NCBI GenBank assembly: GCA_910585955.1 | Contig: CAJUGC010000007.1 | Coordinates: 10,171 to 74,170, forward strand | Length of the DNA stretch: 64,000 bases | From: an uncultured Christensenella sp. | Lineage (GTDB): Bacteria > Bacillota > Clostridia > Christensenellales > Pumilibacteraceae | Reading direction: 5' to 3' | Shown here: positions 58,593-64,000 of the stretch, piece after piece | Layout of the letters: every line of letters begins with the position of its first letter | How positions within the stretch are numbered: the first letter of the stretch is position 1 | The notes under the pieces: generated by a model | Seen by the model: only the letters and a program-made list of their open reading frames with translations | What the model was told of the DNA's origin: nothing | The model's database searches: none | Translations under genes and position numbers: made by a program

Positions 58593-59393
58593 TTGAAGAT
58601 AACCAAACGCGACATCATCATAGGAGTTCTGTTTTTGACTGCGTGCGCAACATTTTTCGTACTCGGGCTGGACTTCGTTCGCCTTTCCGAAAACGACGCG
58701 ACAAACGAACTTTTCAAAGGCGCCCTCTCCCGCGGCATTGCCTGTCTGCCTCTTATAGCTATAGTCATACTTTTGAAAAGCGGCAAAATATTCTACTCGC
58801 ACAATCGACCGCTCTGTAAAGCTCTCCTATGGTGCTTACCCGCGTTTTTCGTAGCCGTCGTAAATTTCCCATTCTCCGCGCTGATATCGGGAGTAGCGAA
58901 AATCACCAAGCTCGAACTTCTGCCGGCGTTTATTCTCGAATGTCTTGCAATCGGGGCAATGGAAGAACTTATATTTCGCGGACTGTTTCAGCCGATATTT
59001 CTCGACGCGTTCAAGGACAAAAAGTACGGCGTAACAATTTCCGTCGCCGTAAACTCCGCGCTGTTCGGATTGTGGCATCTCTCGAATCTCTTTGCAGGCG
59101 CGTCGCTTTTCCCCACCCTTCTCCAAGTGTGCTACAGCTTTCTCATAGGCGCAATGCTGTCCGCGGTATTCATTCGAGTAGGAAATATTTTTCCCTGTAT
59201 ACTGCTTCACGCAGTCTTTAATTTCGGCGGATTTTTTGTTCCCACGCTTGGCAGCGGACTTTTTCAGGACACGATATTCTGGGCGCTTACGGCAGTTGTA
59301 GGCGCACTTTGCACCGTACACGTTGTTCTCTATCTTTTCCGCAGAGACAAGGACAAGAATAAAGAACCGAACGAAAGCAAAGAAAAAGAATGA
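58593..59393 (+). CDS. CPBP-family intramembrane metalloprotease
   Basis: 266 residues with about eight membrane helices. The CPBP/CAAX-protease motifs are intact: MEELIFRGLF (EExxxR), SALFGLWHLSN (His) and CILLHAVFNFGG (HxxxN). Members process membrane peptides or CAAX-like substrates, and some serve in bacteriocin self-immunity. Starts at TTG (58593-58595), well supported by GGAGG 8 nt upstream. C-terminal tail is charged (DKDKNKEPNESKEKE). Single-gene unit with its own promoter and the shared terminator at 59441-59475; no bacteriocin gene is visible nearby. Confidence 0.92.
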   Translation: MKITKRDIIIGVLFLTACATFFVLGLDFVRLSENDATNELFKGALSRGIACLPLIAIVILLKSGKIFYSHNRPLCKALLWCLPAFFVAVVNFPFSALISGVAKITKLELLPAFILECLAIGAMEELIFRGLFQPIFLDAFKDKKYGVTISVAVNSALFGLWHLSNLFAGASLFPTLLQVCYSFLIGAMLSAVFIRVGNIFPCILLHAVFNFGGFFVPTLGSGLFQDTIFWALTAVVGALCTVHVVLYLFRRDKDKNKEPNESKEKE

Positions 59394-59440
59394 TCTCTTC
59401 AAGCACCGCTCCCCACCGACAAACATAAGTCATAGTAAAA

Positions 59441-59480
59441 AACAGCCGTCGCATCTATCGAGACCGACGGCTGTTGTTTT
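59441..59480 (+). terminator. Bidirectional terminator between the CPBP gene and ppdK
   Basis: Perfect 11-bp stem AACAGCCGTCG / CGACGGCTGTT (59441-59451 and 59465-59475), 13-nt loop, then GTTTTATTTT on the plus strand; on the minus strand it is followed by a T-run (TTTTACTATG), 34 nt after the ppdK stop codon. Confidence 0.88.
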
Positions 59481-59509
59481 ATTTTATGATTTTATTTTCC
59501 GATTTACGC

Positions 59510-62158
59510 TTACTTACGAGGCGAGCGAATATTGGCTTGCGCTGCGGAGAGGCGAGCTATGGGCACGCGATAAGGCGAGCAGGAAACGTACGAAAGACCG
59601 ATCTTATGGCAGAACTCTATCGACGAAGGATCGCCGCCGTGTTCGCCGCAGATACCGCAGTGAAGATCTTTTCTCGTCTTTCTTCCGAGCTCGACAGCCA
59701 TTTCCATGAGCTTGCCTACGCCTATCGTATCGAGACGTGCGAACGGATCGGACTCGTAGATCTTGTTTGCGTAGTACGAAGGAAGGAACTTGCCTGCGTC
59801 GTCTCTCGAGAAGCCGAAAGTCATCTGCGTCAAGTCGTTCGTACCGAAGCAGAAGAACTCCGCTTCCTTTGCAATCTCGTCGGCAGTGAGAGCCGCACGC
59901 GGAATCTCGATCATCGTGCCGACCTCGTACTTAAGCTCTACGCCCGACTTCTTGATGATTTCGTCGGCGGTCTTGACGACGATGTCTTTAACGAACTTCA
60001 TTTCCTTGGTTTCGCCCGTAAGAGGGATCATGATTTCGGGCACGACTTTCCAATTCTTATGCTTCTTCTGAACGGCTATTGCAGCCTTTATGACTGCGCT
60101 CGTCTGCATGACTGCTATCTCGGGATATGTTACCGTAAGGCGGCAGCCGCGATGACCCATCATAGGGTTGAACTCGTGAAGGTCGGAGATTATCTGCTTT
60201 ATCTGAGCGACGGTTTTTCCCTGTGCCTTTGCAAGCGTCTTGATATCTTCTTCGTCGGTCGGAACAAACTCGTGAAGAGGAGGATCGAGGAAACGAATAG
60301 TTACGGGGTAACCGCCGAGAGCCTCGAAAAGTCCCTCGAAGTCCGCCTGCTGCATAGGCTCAATTTTGGCAAGAGCCGCTTCTCTCTGCTCTACGTTATC
60401 CGCGCAGATCATTTCGCGGAACGCGCCGATTCTTGCGGGATCGAAGAACATATGTTCGGTACGGCAAAGACCTATGCCCTGAGCGCCGAATGCCGCAGCC
60501 TGCTTTGCGTCGGCAGGAGTGTCCGCATTCGTACGGACGCCGAGCGCCTTATACTTGTCGGCAAGCTCCATGATACGTCCGAAGTAGCCGCTGTTGGGAT
60601 CGGCGGGAACGGTCGGGATAAGGCAATCGTAGATGTTGCCCGTAGAACCGTCGAGCGAAAGCACGTCGCCTTCCTTGAAGGTCTTGCCCGCAAGGGTGAA
60701 GCGCTTGTTTTCCTCGTCCATTTTGATGTCGCCGCAACCCGAGACACAGCAAGTGCCCATGCCGCGAGCAACGACTGCCGCGTGAGAGGTCTGTCCGCCG
60801 CGAACCGTAAGTATACCCTGAGCGTATTTCATGCCCTCTATGTCCTCGGGAGAGGTCTCGAGTCTGACGAGAACGACCTTCTTGCCCTTCTTGCCTTCTA
60901 CGACCGCGTCTTCCGCCGTAAACACTATCGTACCAGCGGCTGCGCCCGGAGAAGCGGCGATACCCTTGCCGACGACGTTCTTCTTGTCGGCTTCCTTAAG
61001 CGCCTTAGGATCGAAGGTCGGGTGAAGAAGCATATCGAGCGACTTTGCGTCTATCTGCATGAGAGCTTCTTTCTCGGTTATCATCTTTTCGTCGATGAGG
61101 TCGCACGCGATCTTGATAGCGGCTGCGGCGGTGCGCTTGCCGTTACGCGTCTGAAGCATATAGAGCTTCTTGTTCTCTATCGTGAACTCCATATCCTGCA
61201 TATCGCGATAGTGATCCTCGAGGGTCTTGCAAACCTTCTGGAACTCGTCGTATGCCTCGGGGAACACCTTTTTCATTTCCGCAATAGGCATCGGAGTACG
61301 AACGCCTGCTACGACGTCCTCGCCCTGTGCGTTTACGAGGAACTCACCCATGAGACCTTTCTCGCCCGTTGCGGGATTACGAGTGAACGCAACGCCCGTA
61401 CCGGAAGTTTCGCCCATATTGCCGAACGCCATCATTTGGACGTTGACAGCCGTGCCCCAGGAGTACGGAATGTCGTGATCCATGCGGTAGATGTTCGCAC
61501 GGGGGTTGTCCCACGAACGGAATACGGCTTTGATAGCCTCGAAAAGCTGTTCCTTCGGATCGGACGGGAAATCGGTTCCGAGCTGTTTCTTATACTCTGC
61601 CTTGAACTGATTGGCAAGCTCCTTAAGATCGTCCGCCGTAAGATCGACGTCGAATACTACGCCCTTCTTCTCTTTCATCTCGTCGATGAGCTTCTCGAAA
61701 TACTTTTTGCCCACCTCCATGACTACGTCGGAGAACATCTGAATGAATCTTCTGTAGCAGTCCCACGCCCAACGGGGATTGCCCGACTTCTTGGCTATTA
61801 CGTCTACGACCTGCTCGTTTAAGCCGAGGTTGAGAATGGTGTCCATCATGCCCGGCATGGAAGCGCGCGCGCCGCTTCTTACCGAAACCAAAAGCGGATT
61901 CTCTTTATCGCCGAACTTCTTGCCCGTGACTTTCTCCATTTTGTCGATATTCTCGAGAATTTCTTTCTGAATATCGGCGTTGATCTGTCTGCCGTCCTCG
62001 TAGTACTGCGTGCACGCTTCGGTCGAAATCGTGAAGCCCTGAGGAACGGGGAGACCTATCTTCGTCATCTCCGCAAGGTTCGCGCCCTTGCCGCCGAGAA
62101 GTTCTCTCATGCTTGCGTCGCCTTCGGTGAACAGATAGACGTACTTTTTCTTTGCCAT
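59510..62158 (-). CDS. ppdK: Pyruvate, phosphate dikinase
   Basis: Reversibly converts pyruvate, ATP and phosphate to PEP, AMP and PPi; in anaerobes it can act in glycolysis with PPi. 882 residues from the ATG at 62158 (AAAGGAG 6 nt upstream), near the family's usual 875-890; a frame reaching 62281 is rejected. Visible: the N-terminal ATP-grasp region starting GGKGANLAEM, the catalytic phosphohistidine loop GGQTSHAAVVARGMGTCCVSG (His near 453), and the PEP/pyruvate-binding C-terminal barrel with FCFGTNDLTQM and CGICGEHGGD. The regulatory Thr in the TSH motif is present. Single-gene unit. Confidence 0.97.
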   Translation of the reverse strand: MAKKKYVYLFTEGDASMRELLGGKGANLAEMTKIGLPVPQGFTISTEACTQYYEDGRQINADIQKEILENIDKMEKVTGKKFGDKENPLLVSVRSGARASMPGMMDTILNLGLNEQVVDVIAKKSGNPRWAWDCYRRFIQMFSDVVMEVGKKYFEKLIDEMKEKKGVVFDVDLTADDLKELANQFKAEYKKQLGTDFPSDPKEQLFEAIKAVFRSWDNPRANIYRMDHDIPYSWGTAVNVQMMAFGNMGETSGTGVAFTRNPATGEKGLMGEFLVNAQGEDVVAGVRTPMPIAEMKKVFPEAYDEFQKVCKTLEDHYRDMQDMEFTIENKKLYMLQTRNGKRTAAAAIKIACDLIDEKMITEKEALMQIDAKSLDMLLHPTFDPKALKEADKKNVVGKGIAASPGAAAGTIVFTAEDAVVEGKKGKKVVLVRLETSPEDIEGMKYAQGILTVRGGQTSHAAVVARGMGTCCVSGCGDIKMDEENKRFTLAGKTFKEGDVLSLDGSTGNIYDCLIPTVPADPNSGYFGRIMELADKYKALGVRTNADTPADAKQAAAFGAQGIGLCRTEHMFFDPARIGAFREMICADNVEQREAALAKIEPMQQADFEGLFEALGGYPVTIRFLDPPLHEFVPTDEEDIKTLAKAQGKTVAQIKQIISDLHEFNPMMGHRGCRLTVTYPEIAVMQTSAVIKAAIAVQKKHKNWKVVPEIMIPLTGETKEMKFVKDIVVKTADEIIKKSGVELKYEVGTMIEIPRAALTADEIAKEAEFFCFGTNDLTQMTFGFSRDDAGKFLPSYYANKIYESDPFARLDTIGVGKLMEMAVELGRKTRKDLHCGICGEHGGDPSSIEFCHKIGLSYVSCSPYRVPIARLSAAQANIRSPRK

Positions 62159-62252
62159 AATTCTCTCCTTTATGTTTCTTTTTTTGCTTGTAAGCTTTGA
62201 GAAAAGTTGCTCGACGCACGAAAAAACAGCGACTGCAACCGCCCTCATCGGT

Positions 62253-62281
62253 ATTATATCACACAATGGTTTATAGTGCAA
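62253..62281 (-). promoter_or_regulatory. Promoter of ppdK
   Basis: Minus strand: -35 TTGCAC (62276-62281), 17-nt spacer, -10 TATAAT (62253-62258), about 90 nt before the ATG. Confidence 0.78.
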
Positions 62282-62333
62282 GAGTTTGACTGTATTTTTT
62301 TATATTTTTTGTAGGCAAGCCCGCAGCAAACGC

Positions 62334-62362
62334 AAAAGAGCGTCCTAATGAGACGCTCTTTT
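62334..62362 (-). terminator. Terminator after the CotH-like gene
   Basis: Perfect 11-bp stem AAAAGAGCGTC / GACGCTCTTTT with a 7-nt loop, 10 nt beyond the stop codon; followed by GCGTTTG on the minus strand. Confidence 0.85.
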
Positions 62363-62372
62363 CAATAATAAT

Positions 62373-64000
62373 TTATTCCGTAGGATCCACCTCTGCCGGC
62401 GGCGAGGAATTTATAATATTCGCAAAGTAGCCTGTAAGAAATTCTATGCGATGATTGAGCCAATTTTTGAGATAAAGCGAAGCGTCGGCGTGCGTTTTGA
62501 AAGTAGTGACGGTATCGCCCTGCACATCGTCGACTATCTTGCCGAGATTGTCCCAAAGCTCGTAGTTTTTCGCAAAATACGGCTCGTATGTTTCCGTAAC
62601 TTTATCTATAAGAGTTATGAGTCTGTCGAACACGCCTTTGTCCGCAAGCTGCGCCCAGCGTTTTGCAAGATCCTCTTTGAACCAATCCGCTTTAAACATC
62701 ACAGCCGTCCACGGATTGAGAGCACGCATGGCGTTCGTACTTACGTTCGCCGAAAAGATCTGATCGAGTTCCTCCAATCCGCGCATCATTCCCAGCCCCG
62801 AATCGAAGTCCCACGGCGCTTGGAACGTGAGCTTCCTGTCGCCGCCCTCGCTCATATCGAGAGTGAAGAAAAAGCTCGAAAAGTCTACGTCGTTGTCGCA
62901 CAGCACTTCTGCCATTATTACGGTGTCTACGAGAGAATCCAAGTTCACGATCGCCTCTATGGTCTGCCGCGAATTCGCAAACTCCAAATCTACTATTTGA
63001 GTATAATCGGCGCTGAATGCAGTGAATTTCTCGTTGTAGAGCGCGTCATAAATAATTTTAAACACGTTCTCCGTATAATTCCTTATAAACGTCATTTGCT
63101 CCGCACTGTAAAAATCGCTTTTTACCGTATAATATGCAAAGCCAAAATTTAAAAATTGTCCCGGAGTAAATTGCGTACCGTCCTCGCACGTCAAAGGATA
63201 ATCTCTGTAGTTAAGTTCAAAATAAGAATCAGGCTCTTCGGTCCCGTAAGCATTGCCGTCGTATTCGACAAGATAGCCTATATCCGTACCCGTGTAGCCC
63301 TCTTCGGGTTCGTTTATGCTTATTCTGTTCTTATTTACCTGTTGCTGCTCGGCAACCATATACATTCCGTTATATTTCCCGTTTATGCTGACTTCCGCAT
63401 AACCGAAATCCGAACAGTAATATCCGTTTTCGGCAAGCGTCTGCCTTCCGAGTTCGAAAGCCACGGCGTCGCGTAAAAAAGTTACGTCTTTGTAGCAGGC
63501 AAGCAATACCCAGTTTCTGCACTTTGCGCCGTCGTTCAGACCGAGCAAATTTATTTTCGTATCGAACTTCAAACGAAACGATTTTTTCGGAAACTCGGCG
63601 GTGTTGTTGCCTCTGACCCTGACCAATCCGCGAGCGGCGGAAAAATTTTCGCCTTCCCGTCCGTCCGTCAACGTCACGGCGCACCCCTTATATTCTTGAT
63701 TTTTCAAATCGCCAGTTATGTCCTGCCCGTCGTCGGTCCGAATATCTATCGTAGCAAGTTGCTTGGGCAACTTGAACCCTTCTATATTTACTTCGGGATC
63801 GGGTTTCTCTTCGGGTTTCTCTTCGGGCTTTTCCTCAGGCTTCTCCTCGGGTTTCTCTTCGGGCTTCTCTTCGGGCTTCTCCTCGGGCTTCTCCTCGGGC
63901 TTCTCCTCGGGCTTCTCCTCAGGCTTCTCTTCGGGCTTCTCTTCGGGCTTCTCTTCGGGCTTCTCTTCGGGCTTCTCCTCGGGCTTCTCCTCGGGCTTCT
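62373..64000 (-). CDS. CotH-family protein kinase-like protein with EEKP repeat tract (5' end beyond the window)
   Basis: About 540 codons are visible; the start lies beyond position 64000. CotH proteins have an atypical protein-kinase fold and phosphorylate spore coat proteins in Bacillus, but many secreted CotH proteins in gut Clostridia act in surface or cellulosome-like contexts. Seen: RGNNTAEFPKKSFRLKF (the GNxSxxxxKKxxxxxF nucleotide-site signature), LLGLNDGAKCRNWVLLACYKDVTFLRDAVAFELGR, YGEVSING-like strand (AEVSINGKYNGMYMVAEQQQVNKNRI) and the catalytic-type APWDFDSGLGM. Ahead of this domain and in frame with it runs a tract of at least 16 EEKP units (63799-64000), probably a flexible wall-spanning linker. 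A signal peptide should lie upstream. Confidence 0.82.
   Translation of the reverse strand, partial: KPEEKPEEKPEEKPEEKPEEKPEEKPEEKPEEKPEEKPEEKPEEKPEEKPEEKPEEKPEEKPEEKPDPEVNIEGFKLPKQLATIDIRTDDGQDITGDLKNQEYKGCAVTLTDGREGENFSAARGLVRVRGNNTAEFPKKSFRLKFDTKINLLGLNDGAKCRNWVLLACYKDVTFLRDAVAFELGRQTLAENGYYCSDFGYAEVSINGKYNGMYMVAEQQQVNKNRISINEPEEGYTGTDIGYLVEYDGNAYGTEEPDSYFELNYRDYPLTCEDGTQFTPGQFLNFGFAYYTVKSDFYSAEQMTFIRNYTENVFKIIYDALYNEKFTAFSADYTQIVDLEFANSRQTIEAIVNLDSLVDTVIMAEVLCDNDVDFSSFFFTLDMSEGGDRKLTFQAPWDFDSGLGMMRGLEELDQIFSANVSTNAMRALNPWTAVMFKADWFKEDLAKRWAQLADKGVFDRLITLIDKVTETYEPYFAKNYELWDNLGKIVDDVQGDTVTTFKTHADASLYLKNWLNHRIEFLTGYFANIINSSPPAEVDPTE
63799..64000 (-). repeat. 12-bp tandem repeat encoding EEKP units
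   Basis: About 16.8 copies of a 12-bp unit, GGCTTCTCCTCG with third-base variants on the plus strand, continuing past the edge. In frame with the CotH domain, so length changes keep the frame. Not a CRISPR: there are no spacers. Confidence 0.9.

Noticed and set aside
59474..61822. 782-codon open frame on the plus strand
   Set aside because: It lies entirely antisense to ppdK, has no ribosome binding site and its translation resembles no protein. The coding strand's rarity of TTA, CTA and TCA codons leaves antisense frames open.
63799..64000. CRISPR-like array at the right edge
   Set aside because: Units are 12 bp, contiguous and in frame with the CotH gene; there are no spacers.

Overview
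The window looks like chromosome from a Gram-positive anaerobe of the Bacillota, probably an uncultured Clostridia-type gut bacterium. This is inference from several things. Strong AGGAGG-type ribosome binding sites precede most genes, and textbook sigma-A promoters (TTGACA-17-TATAAT) are common. There is a complete bacterial V-type ATPase operon in the ntp order, a pyruvate phosphate dikinase, a single-chain GlyQS glycyl-tRNA synthetase, an ECF transporter S component, lipoproteins, and very large secreted proteins with a C-terminal membrane anchor. I see no rRNA, tRNA, CRISPR array, insertion sequence or prophage. Most genes are on the minus strand.

Layout. 1-2.4 kb: the start of pyrG with an RnlA-like HEPN RNase gene directly upstream. 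2.5-5.7 kb: a secreted Ig-like surface protein. 5.8-8.4 kb: ECF S component, coaX and hom as one operon. 8.5-11 kb: a lipoprotein, a 65-residue Cys/Gly-rich protein with a long leader, and an aldo/keto reductase. 11.1-12.6 kb: glyQS on the plus strand. 12.6-32.8 kb: one 18,951-bp gene for a 6,316-residue repeat protein, followed by a membrane/coiled-coil partner gene. 33-36.6 kb: a SLOG protein, gpsA and an unknown membrane protein in one operon, then a lipoprotein. 36.6-46.3 kb: rpiB and the nine-gene V-ATPase operon (ntpF I K E C G A B D). 46.3-49.3 kb: a YwlE-like phosphatase and Sua5/TsaC (the ywlC-ywlE-rpiB order of Bacillus), plus two unknown membrane proteins. 49.5-51.8 kb: an ABC exporter and pyrophosphatase. 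51.9-57.8 kb: a six-gene operon with an ESCRT-like composition. 58-62.3 kb: a ferritin-like helical protein, a CPBP protease and ppdK. 62.4-64 kb: a CotH-family protein with an EEKP repeat tract that runs off the right edge.

The most interesting system is the operon at 51978-57767. From a perfect promoter it encodes an SPFH-domain protein with two zinc ribbons, a small coiled-coil protein, two helical proteins resembling ESCRT-III/Snf7 subunits, an ATPase with an N-terminal MIT-like domain plus a CbxX-type and a Vps4-like AAA+ module, and a cytosolic zinc-ribbon trypsin-like protease. Together these look like a bacterial membrane-remodelling machine built on ESCRT logic: scaffold, filament, MIT-coupled disassembly ATPase and protease.

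Other points of note are the giant protein; five long palindromic elements, each starting at the stop codon of an upstream gene and lying between genes of operons; an orphan RnlA-like RNase upstream of pyrG; a V-ATPase rotor subunit carrying the Na+-binding residues of Enterococcus NtpK; and several small or leaderless genes that are easy to miss.
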